Of a stretch of 64,000 nucleotides of DNA, positions 27,114-37,013 are shown piece by piece; position 1 is the stretch's first letter; each line of letters opens with the position of its first letter. Below the pieces are notes generated by a model. It made no database searches. It had not been told where the DNA came from and saw nothing but the letters and a program-made list of their open reading frames with translations. Source of the stretch: Desulfobulbus propionicus (GTDB lineage Bacteria > Desulfobacterota > Desulfobulbia > Desulfobulbales > Desulfobulbaceae); the NCBI GenBank assembly GCA_002747135.1, contig PDTE01000023.1, positions 1 through 64,000 on the forward strand. Reading direction: 5' to 3'. The position numbers and the translations under genes were made by a program.

Positions 27114-27995
27114 ATGCCTGGATTAAAGGATGTCAAAGATAAAATAACCGGCGTTAAAAAGACTGCGCAGATTACCAAGGCCATGAATATGGTCGCCTCT
27201 GCCAAGCTCCGAGGTGCCCAGGAGAAGATGGAGCTCTTCCGTCCCTATGCGGCGAAATTCGCAGATACCATGGGTGATCTTTCAGCAGGTATGGAAGATA
27301 CAAATCTTCCGCTGATGGAGGTCCGTGATACCAAAAATGTTGAGATCGTTGTGGTGACCTCTGACCGTGGACTCTGCGGCAGTTTTAATTCAAATATTAT
27401 CAAGGCAGTTGAAAAAAAGGCAGCAGAATATCAGGCTGAGGGCAAATCAGTCAGCTATGTCACCGTAGGAAGGAAAGCTACACAGGCACTTAAAAAAACT
27501 GGAAAAGTACGTTCGTCCTATGATGATATTATGGGAACCTTCCAGATGTTTAATGCTCGTGAGATATCACAAGACATAACCAGTGAATTTTTGAGTGCTG
27601 GAAGCGATCAGGTAGACATCGTGTATGGCAAGTTTTATTCCGTTGCCGTACAAAAGCCTGAACGAGAGGAATTGCTCCCTATTAAACCGATTGAGGGAAT
27701 AGAAGAGGAGATGCCGCAGACTGCCGGACCAAGTGGATCATATACCTATGAACCAGATCCCGCTGAAATTATGGAGGTACTGCTTCCGCTCTATTTGAAT
27801 GTCCAGATATATCATGCCATGCTTGAGGTTGGCGCAAGTGAACATGCTGCCCGAATGACTGCAATGGATAATGCGACCAATGCCTGCAAGGATATGATCA
27901 GTGAATTGACACAGTTATATAATAAGGCTCGACAGGCGGCCGTAACCAGCGAGCTCTTGGATATTGTCAGTGGCGCAGAGGCACTGAAAGGTTAA
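27114..27995 (+). CDS. atpG: ATP synthase F1 subunit gamma
   Basis: 293-residue central shaft. The N-terminal helix is LKDVKDKITGVKKTAQITKAMNMVASAKLR, here in part, and the C-terminal helix ends with ARMTAMDNATNACKDMI and a long helix to the end. Middle signature TSDRGLCGSFNSNI. A strong purine-rich ribosome site (AGGAAGG) precedes the ATG. Confidence 0.95.
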   Translation: MPGLKDVKDKITGVKKTAQITKAMNMVASAKLRGAQEKMELFRPYAAKFADTMGDLSAGMEDTNLPLMEVRDTKNVEIVVVTSDRGLCGSFNSNIIKAVEKKAAEYQAEGKSVSYVTVGRKATQALKKTGKVRSSYDDIMGTFQMFNAREISQDITSEFLSAGSDQVDIVYGKFYSVAVQKPEREELLPIKPIEGIEEEMPQTAGPSGSYTYEPDPAEIMEVLLPLYLNVQIYHAMLEVGASEHAARMTAMDNATNACKDMISELTQLYNKARQAAVTSELLDIVSGAEALKG

Positions 27996-29465
<1,470 letters not shown>

Positions 29466-29495
29466 AGAGTGAGTTAGCTGAACAGAGGTATTTTT

Positions 29496-29915
29496 ATGGC
29501 ACAGATTCACCTCGAAGTGGTAACCCCTGGCGGCCCGGTTGTTAGCGAAGATGTTGATATCGTTACTGCACCTGGTATAAGCGGCGAGTTTGGCGTACTG
29601 GCGAACCATGCACCTTTTTTAAGTACCATAAAAACAGGAACGCTGACCTACAGGAAAAACAAGCAGACCTCGTACCTCATGGTCAGTGGCGGATTTTCCG
29701 AGGTCTCTAACAATAAGATAACGTTTCTGGTGGAAAGTGCCGAGTACGGAAAAGACATTGATGTTGAACGTGCTTTACAGGCAAAAGAGCGTGCAGAAAA
29801 ACGTCTGGCTCAGGGTCAGCAGGCTGCTGAAGGTATTAACAGAACCAGAGCTGAAGCGGCTCTTAGACGGGCTGCAGCCCGACTGAGGACAGCTGAAATG
29901 GTTCGCATGAGCTGA
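29496..29915 (+). CDS. atpC: ATP synthase F1 subunit epsilon
   Basis: 139-residue subunit with an N-terminal beta-sandwich ([35 protein letters not shown]) and two C-terminal helices. It regulates hydrolysis by the F1 motor. It ends the operon. atpI, atpB and atpE (a and c subunits) are not in the window, consistent with the split atp organisation of many Desulfobacterota. Confidence 0.94.
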   Translation: MAQIHLEVVTPGGPVVSEDVDIVTAPGISGEFGVLANHAPFLSTIKTGTLTYRKNKQTSYLMVSGGFSEVSNNKITFLVESAEYGKDIDVERALQAKERAEKRLAQGQQAAEGINRTRAEAALRRAAARLRTAEMVRMS

Positions 29916-29940
29916 ATATAGTATAAAAGCTGGAAAAATA

Positions 29941-30034
29941 GTGAGTGACCAATCACGGGTGCATTAAAAAAATTGTACAGGCACGATTTCGAGCAGGTAC
30001 GCAAGCGAAGCGAGACCTCGAAAGAGTCAGTTAC
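29941..30034 (+). repeat. Degenerate family B repeat
   Basis: Begins GTGAGTGACCAATCACGGG and ends GAGTCAGTTAC, both B-type ends with substitutions. It sits between the atpC stop and the terminator. Confidence 0.5.
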
Positions 30035-30036
30035 TA

Positions 30037-30075
30037 AAAAAAGGCTGCCTTGAGAAAAGGCAGCCTTTTTATTTT
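30037..30075. terminator. Bidirectional terminator between atpC and amidase
   Basis: Stem AAGGCTGCCTT / AAAAGGCAGCC with a GAGA loop is flanked by an A-run on the left and TTTTTATTTT on the right. It can stop both the atp operon from the left and the convergent amidase from the right. Confidence 0.88.
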
Positions 30076-31966
30076 ATTTAGAGTGTAAGGAAACGCTTTT
30101 GTGGCGATTAACATAGGCAATAATACCTTTGGCTATCTGCCTCGCCGCCTTTGTCTGATAGGTTGGAGTTTTTAATCTCATTGCTTCTTCTTTATTGGTC
30201 AGGAAGGATAATTCGCATAAGATGGCAGGCATTTCAGCACCTAAAAGTACGTAAAAGGGGGCCTGTTTTACGCCCAGGTCATGTATGGGATAAGATGATG
30301 ACTTGAGCCCAGATATCAAATTTGTGTGTACGTATTCAGCTAACCGTGATGATTCATTGATCTTCGAATTCTGCATTAAGGAAGAGAGTATATCCTGCAG
30401 TTCTCCTATGTTGTGGGTTGAGGTTGCGTTTTCAAAGGCTGCAACCCGCATCGCTTCCGCATTCGTTGCCAGATTAAGATAATATGTCTCAATTCCTCGT
30501 ACTGAGGCGTTTGGGTGGGCATTTATATGAACGGAAACAAACAGGTCTGCCTGTTCAGTGTTCGCAATGGCTGTACGTTCTTCCAGGGGGATAAAGGTGT
30601 CATCAGTCCGGGTAAGTTTTACTTCATACCCATATTTTGCTCTGAGGATAGCTGCAAGCTGTTTGGAAATGGCAAGAACCAGGTTTTTTTCTTTCAGGCC
30701 AAAGGCCACGGCCCCTGGGTCTTTACCTCCGTGGCCGGGATCAATTATTATTTTTCGTACCCCTAATCCAAGTTGCTGGGCCAGGGAGTAACTATCTGTT
30801 AAGGCAGCTTGAATAGAATTATCCTCCTTGACGCTTTGGACTGATTTTTTCTTGGTCTCCTTGAGGGTAATAAAGGGATGCGCTGCTGATCTGGTGAATT
30901 TTTTTGTCTTGCCAGACGACTCGGAGGCGGGAAGTGAGGCACCCTGATCTTGTTTGTTCATTACGACGACAGCAGTTTTTTTGTTGGCTGACGGCAGAAC
31001 TTTATGTGGCTTTTGCGCTTTTTTACTGCCATTAACATCTATTACGACCCTGAATGGATCGTTAAGGCTGAAAATTTTATAGTCAGAGACAGACTCCATA
31101 TCCAGCACAACCCTGACGGTTGAAGGGCTGAATTGACCAGTGCGCACCTGTTTGAGCAGGCCGTCCTGTATTGGTACAGGTTGACGGAAACGAGGCGGTA
31201 TATGACTTTGGTTAAAATCAATATAGAGCCTTCGAGGCTGGCCCTTGTTTTCTTTGAGTAGTTGTGAGGTGAAGTGAACCGGTGATGTAGCTCTGATAAC
31301 AACTCGGGTATAGTCTTTAGATGACCAGTATTTGACTGGCAGAACCTTAATCAGTTTGCTTAGTTTCTTGTTTTTGGTGAGTGCTTCGGGGACTGGGATG
31401 TTATGATGTTTTTCCAGAAATTTTAGTTTGTTAACTGCTTGAGCATATTTATCCCCATCTGGATAGAGCTTTATTATTTGCAGAAACTGGTCTGCAGCTT
31501 TGTGATATTTTTTTTCTATTAAAAGAAATATTTCCCCAACATTGAACAAGGCGTCATCGGCGAGGGTGTTGGTTGAGAATATCCTGGCAACATCATTGTA
31601 GTAGCCAATGGAATCTTCTAGATCAATAGGCAGGTGAAATCGCTGATGCATCTTGTACTGCATACGTCCCATCATGTACAGGCACGAGGGAGCCAGCTCA
31701 CCTTTTGGGTCTTCCAGATAAATACGGCGGAATTTGCGAATACCATTTAGCCAGTTACTTCTTTCATGGCCGATGGCAGCATCACGTTCCAGGGTATAGT
31801 AATAATCTTTGGCGTTCTGGTACTGCTGTGCAGATCGGGTATTTGCCGATGAGTCTTTCTGTATAGTGCCATGACAGTCCGTGACCGCAAAAATATAAGA
31901 AAGCAGTAATAGAAAAAGGATCAGTGCCTGAGCAGGCTTGTGTATGGGTGAGGACAACATTGCCAT
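30074..31966 (-). CDS. N-acetylmuramoyl-L-alanine amidase with AMIN domain
   Basis: Periplasmic cell-wall amidase (AmiC type, Amidase_3) of 630 residues. In order: a signal peptide (hydrophobic 14-28, then Cys31); an alpha-helical TPR-like section to about 190; an AMIN peptidoglycan-targeting domain with YIDFNQSHIPPRF and VVIDVNGSKK; a linker rich in Lys and Ser; then the catalytic domain from about 405. Zinc and catalytic motifs are IIIDPGHGGKDPGA, Glu in LKEKNLVLAI, VSVHINAHPN, and LCELSFLTNKEE. Closely related to proteins that split daughter cells. It is convergent to the atp operon. Confidence 0.92.
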   Translation of the reverse strand: MAMLSSPIHKPAQALILFLLLLSYIFAVTDCHGTIQKDSSANTRSAQQYQNAKDYYYTLERDAAIGHERSNWLNGIRKFRRIYLEDPKGELAPSCLYMMGRMQYKMHQRFHLPIDLEDSIGYYNDVARIFSTNTLADDALFNVGEIFLLIEKKYHKAADQFLQIIKLYPDGDKYAQAVNKLKFLEKHHNIPVPEALTKNKKLSKLIKVLPVKYWSSKDYTRVVIRATSPVHFTSQLLKENKGQPRRLYIDFNQSHIPPRFRQPVPIQDGLLKQVRTGQFSPSTVRVVLDMESVSDYKIFSLNDPFRVVIDVNGSKKAQKPHKVLPSANKKTAVVVMNKQDQGASLPASESSGKTKKFTRSAAHPFITLKETKKKSVQSVKEDNSIQAALTDSYSLAQQLGLGVRKIIIDPGHGGKDPGAVAFGLKEKNLVLAISKQLAAILRAKYGYEVKLTRTDDTFIPLEERTAIANTEQADLFVSVHINAHPNASVRGIETYYLNLATNAEAMRVAAFENATSTHNIGELQDILSSLMQNSKINESSRLAEYVHTNLISGLKSSSYPIHDLGVKQAPFYVLLGAEMPAILCELSFLTNKEEAMRLKTPTYQTKAARQIAKGIIAYVNRHKSVSLHSK

Positions 31967-32251
31967 AGTGAAAATGTTTTCAGTGACGAGAAATCCTGGC
32001 TGAATGTTCAGCTTATCGTCTTTAAAATATACAATATTCCATTAACACGGTAAAAGAGAAAGTTTTTTTTCCAGGTGTTCTCATTTTTGAGGTAACATAT
32101 TGCTTTTCCTAAACTTTTGAAAGCCATTCTCTCTGGATTTTTTGTTGTTATTACAGGTGTGCAGGAGTTTTGCAGGTAAGCCGGTTTCTCGTGAAAAGGA
32201 TACTGCGGCGGGTCGTGATCGTTCAAAGAGGGGTGAGCGGTGAGGAGTTAC
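31967..32251. repeat. Intergenic with partial family A and E sequences
   Basis: No gene. Bases 31986-32003 contain ACGAGAAATCCTGGCTGA, a family E match. 32201-32251 is the right third of a reverse-oriented family A copy (GCGGCGGGTCGTGATCG to GTGAGGAGTTAC). The rest is AT-rich and featureless. Confidence 0.6.
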
Positions 32252-32263
32252 TCTCCATCTTTT

Positions 32264-33106
32264 TTATCTGCCTTGTATTCTCATATGCACCATGGAGCAG
32301 ATACCCAGCAGATCTGTCATTGCTGACATGACTTTAAAGCCCAGGGGAAGACCTTTTTTCATCCCTTTTGACATGGGGATGGCAGCTATCACCTTTATTC
32401 GCTTGTCCCATTTCTCCAGAGACTGTATAGGCTTTAGACCCCAGCCGCCCTCCAGGGACATGCCCATGCCGCCTTTTTTCAAAACGGCTTTTTTCGCAAA
32501 TTTGATTCCCATGGGTGACAGGGAATCAAAATAAAAATCACAGGTGCCAAAATGGTCTGCGGCGGCAATAAAAAACGCCTTGATCTGTTCTTCTTCAAAA
32601 TAATAGAGCACCCCGCCGGCGAGAAACAGCAGCCCGTCCCGGACAACGATCTTGTCAAACCATGACCTTTCCAGAAAAGAAGTGGCAATGCTCTGGTGTC
32701 TGTCGCTGTCTTGGTAAAAATGTCTCCTGAGAGCGATCACATCGGGCAGGTCAAGTTCGTAAAAAAGGATTTTCCCGTTATCAATCCGGCTGAAAGTGGT
32801 GTCCAGGCCACAACCGATATTGACAATGGTGGCTTCAGGATGTTTTTGGATAAAGGTACGGGCCATTTTGTCAGTGTGCAGGCTGCGGGCCACCCAGCCA
32901 TGCTGGGATGGGCCCTGGGTTTTTTCGATATCTGAAAAATCATAGTCAATGGCCTTGATGATCTCTACAGCCTTTTCATCTGTCAGGCGGGGACGGTTTT
33001 TTTGGGTTTCATGGGCTCGGCCCCATAAGGGCAGTAAAAGGGTTTCCTCGATGGTACCTTTTTTTACCTTGATTTTTTGATCCATTGCTTTTTTCATCTT
33101 CTTCAT
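32264..33106 (-). CDS. LCM-type SAM-dependent methyltransferase
   Basis: 280-residue protein of the leucine carboxyl methyltransferase/polyketide O-methyltransferase family (COG3315-like). The SAM-binding region reads TIVNIGCGLDTTFSRI, followed by FYELDLPDVIALRR (acidic residue contacting SAM) and the later LFLAGGVLYYFEEEQIK. The substrate is unknown. An AAGGAGA ribosome site lies before the ATG. The gene is flanked by two copies of the family A end motif facing inward, which suggests it may have arrived or been framed by repeat activity. It is not the biotin BioC family by motif. Confidence 0.82.
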   Translation of the reverse strand: MKKMKKAMDQKIKVKKGTIEETLLLPLWGRAHETQKNRPRLTDEKAVEIIKAIDYDFSDIEKTQGPSQHGWVARSLHTDKMARTFIQKHPEATIVNIGCGLDTTFSRIDNGKILFYELDLPDVIALRRHFYQDSDRHQSIATSFLERSWFDKIVVRDGLLFLAGGVLYYFEEEQIKAFFIAAADHFGTCDFYFDSLSPMGIKFAKKAVLKKGGMGMSLEGGWGLKPIQSLEKWDKRIKVIAAIPMSKGMKKGLPLGFKVMSAMTDLLGICSMVHMRIQGR

Positions 33107-33117
33107 CTTCTCCTTCT

Positions 33118-33135
33118 GTAACTCCTCACAGGGTG
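33118..33135 (+). repeat. Family A end fragment upstream of the methyltransferase
   Basis: GTAACTCCTCACAGGGTG matches the left end of family A. It is the exact inverse of the GTGAGGAGTTAC at 32240-32251 on the other side of the methyltransferase gene. Confidence 0.65.
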
Positions 33136-33154
33136 TTTAATCTCTTTATTTTAC

Positions 33155-33312
33155 GTAACTTTTCACTGGGTGTATAACGCTCTGATTCTACCTGTTTCAA
33201 ACGTGTAACTGCTCTCAGGCTGCCCCTATTTGGCCAAGCACGATTGGCAGCTATAGCCCCTCTATGCGGCGGGTCGTGATCGTTCAAAGAGGGGTGAGCT
33301 GTGAGGAGTTAC
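33155..33312 (-). repeat. Family A repeat, copy 6
   Basis: 158-bp copy in reverse orientation, GTAACTTTTCACTGGG on the left and GTGAGGAGTTAC on the right. It belongs to the subfamily with TTTGGCCAAGCACGATTGG and ACGTGTAACTGCTC inside. It cuts the AraC-like fragment to its right. Confidence 0.92.
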
Positions 33313-33609
33313 GGTGTATTTTATGTTCCCGGAGACACCATAGGAAAAAGTTAATGGAACATGCCAGTTATCAAAACTTATCTGGACAGGCTCATTGAAA
33401 AGAGTGCTACCAATGGAAAGACTCAACCCGTCTCTGAGCTTGATATAAGAGACGCGCCCCCTGCCCATTTCCCCTGGCCACCGCCAGCAGAACTGCTTGT
33501 GAGTATCCAGACAGGTCGCACAGTTACTCCCCTTGCTGCTTCCGTCCAGATATTCATCAAAATTATCTTGTATCAGTTCCTCTGACTCAAAGGTTAAGGT
33601 GTCGCCCAT
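33313..33609 (-). pseudogene. Truncated AraC-type regulator, N-terminal part
   Basis: From the ATG at 33609, preceded by a GGGGGCAGAG ribosome site, about 99 codons remain. They resemble the N-terminal sensing domain of PchR-like AraC regulators (LSLSIGSTLFNEPVQISF, WHVPLTFSYGVSGN). The frame then runs into family A copy 6, which adds about 17 foreign residues before a stop. The C-terminal helix-turn-helix domain is missing and no remnant of it is found on the other side of the repeat. Interpretation as AraC is from residue pattern only. Confidence 0.55.
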
Positions 33610-33733
33610 GATCTCTGCCCCCTGTAAACGATAACATCTTGAACTGGTTCGGGAGGAAACCCGTATAATATTAGAGTGGACTAATTGGGAAAGTATACAC
33701 GTCAACGGTTAGTTTTTCAAGTGTTTGTCATTT

Positions 33734-33891
33734 GTAACTACTTACTGGGTGTGTAACTCTCTGATTGTACATGCCTCAAACGTGTAACTGCTTTCAGGTT
33801 GCCCCTATTTGGCCAAGCACGATTGGCAGCTATAGCCCCTCTATGCGGCGGGTCGTGATCGTTCAAAGAGGGGTGAGCAGTGAGGAGTTAC
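33734..33891 (-). repeat. Family A repeat, copy 7
   Basis: 158-bp reverse copy, GTAACTACTTACTGGG to GTGAGGAGTTAC, very close in sequence to copy 6. Two near-identical copies only 420 bases apart flank the AraC fragment in the same orientation. Confidence 0.92.
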
Positions 33892-34134
33892 AGAAAAAAA
33901 CAACATGCTACCAAATACGGGGATAAAAACGCCGCAATCGGGAAAATATGGCAAATTATAAGGCAGCGAGCAGAAATCACCTGATTTTCCAGCCGCAGCT
34001 TGTCTGCTGAAGCGGGTTCCACAGGGCAGCTCCATCCTGACACCTCAGTGAGAAAAGCTGTGTGATGCTATGAGTTGTAATGCCCCTTGCAAATGCTCAT
34101 GAGAGATACCGGCCAAGTTTTTGTGAGCAAGCAG
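33892..34134. other. Intergenic with a short repeat-fused open frame
   Basis: A 64-codon minus-strand frame (33841..34035) begins MELPCGTRFSRQAAAG and ends inside repeat copy 7. I do not recognise it. It may be another gene stub cut by the repeat, or chance. GCAGTTAC near 34130 is a family A end remnant. Confidence 0.35.
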
Positions 34135-34917
34135 TTACGGCATGATTTTCGAGCAGACCTCCTCAAAATGACGACCGACCTGTATAGGATTGTGGGCGTC
34201 TGAGCCCAGCTGAAGTTTAATGCCCTTTTTTTTGGCCATCGTGATGACAGCGTATCCTGGAAAGGGCTCCTGTCGATGGGCAAAACCTGAGGTGTTTACT
34301 TCCAGGGCAATATTATTCTCAGCCATGATATCAAGAAGTTGTGCAACCTGAGACATCTGTCCCTTGAGTGGTTCAATGTCGGGGACACTGCGTAAAACAA
34401 CATCAAGGTGGCATACTACGTCGCAGGGAATTACATGTAACGCTTCGATAAGAGTGGCATAATACCAGTTCAGTATTTCTTCCCTGCCCTGGGCAACAAG
34501 TTTGTCAATGCCTGCCTTGTCCCGGGTCAGCAGATTGTGATGCCTGCCTTCAAATTTAATAAAATGAAGGGACAGGCCCACTCTGTCCCAGGGAAAGGCC
34601 GCAAGCATTCTGTTTAGTTCTTCCTTCTCTTCCGGATTATATCCGGTTTCTACCCCTAGCAGAATGTTTAACTGGCCGGAATATTTCTTCTTAAGCCAAT
34701 TGCCTTCTGCAAAATAGAGCGCGAAGTCGTCTTCATTTAACCATATTTTTTTTTCATAGTTGATTCCTGCTTCAAGGTGCTCGAGAAAACAGATGGTGTG
34801 CAGCCTGGCAGCCAAAGCTGCCTGGACATATTCCTCCATGGTTCCGACAGCATGATTACAAAGGGGAGTATGCATATGACCGTCCATGCCACAGTCAATG
34901 ATAGAGGAAGTATTCAT
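34135..34917 (-). CDS. PHP-domain phosphoesterase (HisJ-like)
   Basis: 260-residue metal-dependent PHP family protein. The first metal motif is MDGHMHTPLCNHA (HxH), then FLEHLEAG, an internal GVETGYNPE, SLHFIKFEG, HLDVVLR, and a final LGSDAHNPIQVGRHF (SDAH). This arrangement is that of histidinol-phosphatases of the HisJ type. No other his genes are near, so the true substrate could be another small phosphate ester. The start at 34917 is followed by INCGMDGH; an ATG at MDGH (34890) is an alternative. Confidence 0.82.
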   Translation of the reverse strand: MNTSSIIDCGMDGHMHTPLCNHAVGTMEEYVQAALAARLHTICFLEHLEAGINYEKKIWLNEDDFALYFAEGNWLKKKYSGQLNILLGVETGYNPEEKEELNRMLAAFPWDRVGLSLHFIKFEGRHHNLLTRDKAGIDKLVAQGREEILNWYYATLIEALHVIPCDVVCHLDVVLRSVPDIEPLKGQMSQVAQLLDIMAENNIALEVNTSGFAHRQEPFPGYAVITMAKKKGIKLQLGSDAHNPIQVGRHFEEVCSKIMP

Positions 34918-34967
34918 AGGTGATAAAAGATTGGAGAATGAGGGGGTAATCAGGGTAAGGCAGAAGG

Positions 34968-35165
34968 TCAGGCGTTGCCACGAGGAAAAAAGTGAACGAC
35001 TCCGTCGATGTCTGAGGTGTCACAGATATCTCCTACCTCAAGTTCGATATCTATGAGTTCACCAATGCCGCCCATCTCGAGGGAAAAAGACGGGCCGTCT
35101 GGCAGGTGATATACCAGGGTTTCAACCTTGGTGAAATCAATGGAATGAGATAATAATTGTTTCAT
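34968..35165 (-). CDS. Small hypothetical protein
   Basis: 65-residue protein from ATG at 35165. It starts MKQLLSHSIDFTKVETLVYHL and is acidic, with IGELIDIELEVGDICDTSDIDG. I do not recognise the family. Its start codon is one base from the end of family A copy 8, so its promoter and ribosome site would have to come from the repeat itself. The open frame can be extended upstream through the repeat, but that part is not real coding sequence. Confidence 0.5.
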   Translation of the reverse strand: MKQLLSHSIDFTKVETLVYHLPDGPSFSLEMGGIGELIDIELEVGDICDTSDIDGVVHFFPRGNA

Positions 35166-35166
35166 A

Positions 35167-35324
35167 GTAACTACTCTCTGGGTGTGTAACTCTCTGATTG
35201 TACCTGACTCAAACGTGTAACTGCTCTCAGGCTGCCCATATTTGGACACGCACGATTGGCAGCTATAGCCCCTCTATGCGGTCGGTCGTGATCGTTCAAA
35301 GAGGGGTGACCTGTGAGTAGTTAC
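35167..35324 (-). repeat. Family A repeat, copy 8
   Basis: 158-bp reverse copy, GTAACTACTCTCTGGG to GTGAGTAGTTAC. It carries the subfamily body (TTTGGACACGCACGATTGG). It begins directly before the start codon of the 65-residue gene on the minus strand. Confidence 0.92.
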
Positions 35325-35467
35325 CTTTCATAAAAAATTTGTTTTCACGTAATCGATCACGAGGTCTGTCAAAGTAAGGCCATTTACACACTACGATAAT
35401 ATTAGTTTCTTCATACCAGTTTTTTCAAGAAAAAGACATAAAATATATGTACATCATCACTAAAATC

Positions 35468-35623
35468 ATCACTACTCACAGAGTCTGTATCTCCCTTATC
35501 ATTTGCTTTACGTCTGTAATTGCTCTCAGGTTGCCCATGTTTGGACACGCACGATTGGCAGCTATAGCCCCTCTATGCGGCGGGTCGTGATCGTTCAAAG
35601 AGGGGTGATCTGTGAGTAGTTAC
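35468..35623 (-). repeat. Family A repeat, copy 9
   Basis: 156-bp reverse copy, ATCACTACTCACAGAG to GTGAGTAGTTAC. Its right half is nearly identical to copy 8. The left half is of the other subfamily type (CTTTACGTCTGTAATTGC), which suggests recombination between subfamilies. Confidence 0.9.
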
Positions 35624-35694
35624 CTTTCTATAATAGAATTTGACACAATTTCAGGAAGTGGTACAATGCCTGGTTTCTGTCGGTAAGATACAAT

Positions 35695-35756
35695 GTAACC
35701 GATCGCGGAGTCTGTACTTCCCGTTATTTTTCACTTCTGACGTATAATTGATTACT
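35695..35756 (+). repeat. Half copy of family B repeat
   Basis: GTAACCGATCGCGGAGTCTG, TACTTCCCGTTATTTTTC, then CGTATAATTGATTAC. It corresponds to the left half of the full copy at 51940. Together with A copies 8 and 9 it fills the 750-base gene-free region before the YkgJ gene. Confidence 0.75.
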
Positions 35757-35914
35757 GGCACCTTTGTTCTTTTTGTCGATTATACATCACCTCAGGCACC
35801 GCAGTTGCCAGGGAATTTCTTTACGCGATTGGTTTCACCTTGATAGTGTATATTTTAATACATTGTCAACATTCCAGCCATACGGCATAGCTGTAACACA
35901 ATGAGGCACAAGGC

Positions 35915-36856
35915 ATGTCTGAGCAGGCAAGGTACGAAAAAGGCGGTAGTTCAATCTTTAATAAAGAGACCGATAAAAATCCGTCTCATATTCTTCCTGA
36001 AAAATTGACCCTGAAGTCGGCACTCCAGTTTGATTGTCACCCTGGGGTGCAATGTTTTACAGCCTGTTGCCATGATATAAAGATTATTCTTACTCCGTAT
36101 GATATACTCACGTTACGACAGCGACTGGGGCTTGCTGCCCATGAGTTCATAACACAGTATACCATGCCGACCTATCTGGAAAAAACAGATATGCCAGGAG
36201 TTCAGTTAAAACTGGTTGGGGACAAGAAGGCCTGCCCCTTTGTTACCCCGGATGGTTGTACTGTTTACACTGATCGCCCCTCAGCCTGTCGTTATTATCC
36301 GGTTGGTATGGCTGATTTTCACGAAGGCGGAACCGATGACGCTGATGAAGAAAAGTTCTTTTTTCTGGTCAAGGAACCACACTGTAAGGGGCATGAAGAG
36401 CAAAAAAAATGGACTATCGGTGAATGGCGGGCTGATCAGGGGGTAGACCTTCGCGATGAGATGAACAAGGAGTGGCTCAGGCTCGTTATGCGCCGAAAAT
36501 CTTTTGGGCATCAGGCGAGTTTGAGTGAAGCGGCAAAGCGCATGTTTTTTATGGCCTCGACAGATTTGGATACTTTCAGGAATTTTATCTTTGCAAGTTC
36601 TTTTTTAGATACCTATGAAGTTGATGAGCAAACCCAGAAAAATATCAGGGAAGATGATATCGCGTTAATGCATTTTTCCTTTAAATATCTTGGTAACACC
36701 CTTTTTGGGGTAGCTGGTTTGACCATTAAGGAGGAGAAAATCAAAGCAAAGGTCAGGGAGATCAAATCCCGTCAGGACAAGGCTCTGCAGGAGGCGGAAC
36801 GGGAATATCTGGAGTTGAAGGCGGAACGTGACAGAATGCTTAGGAACCGGCAATAA
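35915..36856 (+). CDS. YkgJ-family cysteine cluster protein
   Basis: 313-residue protein. The metal-binding CxxCxxCC-like cluster is seen as CHPGVQCFTACCHD, then CPFVTPDGCTVYTDRPSACRYYP in the family arrangement. These proteins are thought to bind zinc or an iron-sulfur cluster; function is unsettled. The C-terminal 50 residues are a charged coiled coil (KAKVREIKSRQDKALQEAE). It stands alone; the selenoprotein gene follows after about 160 bases. Confidence 0.82.
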   Translation: MSEQARYEKGGSSIFNKETDKNPSHILPEKLTLKSALQFDCHPGVQCFTACCHDIKIILTPYDILTLRQRLGLAAHEFITQYTMPTYLEKTDMPGVQLKLVGDKKACPFVTPDGCTVYTDRPSACRYYPVGMADFHEGGTDDADEEKFFFLVKEPHCKGHEEQKKWTIGEWRADQGVDLRDEMNKEWLRLVMRRKSFGHQASLSEAAKRMFFMASTDLDTFRNFIFASSFLDTYEVDEQTQKNIREDDIALMHFSFKYLGNTLFGVAGLTIKEEKIKAKVREIKSRQDKALQEAEREYLELKAERDRMLRNRQ

Positions 36857-36950
36857 ATTATAGCTCTCAGCGCATGCATTGATATCTCATTTTCTCTGAT
36901 ATCACACAGAGTTGTTTTTTATGTATTTCTTTTTAAATCAGAAAAAAATC

Positions 36951-36968
36951 AGGAGAAATCCGGGCTGG
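36951..36968 (-). repeat. Family E short repeat
   Basis: AGGAGAAATCCGGGCTGG, the reverse form of the E core AGCCCGGATTTCTC. It lies 46 bases upstream of the selenoprotein start. Confidence 0.5.
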
Positions 36969-37013
36969 AACCTTTACCTTTTTTTAGTATGATCACGAGT
37001 TGAGGAAAAACAC

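Noticed and set aside
32264..33106. BioC for the methyltransferase, given bioF and bioG nearby
   Set aside because: Its motifs are of the LCM/COG3315 type, and it lies 4 kb away on the other strand, so the link is not supported.
36880..36904. Hairpin TGATATC/GATATCA as a terminator
   Set aside because: The stem is only seven AT-rich pairs, and the T-run is not directly after it. Too weak to call.
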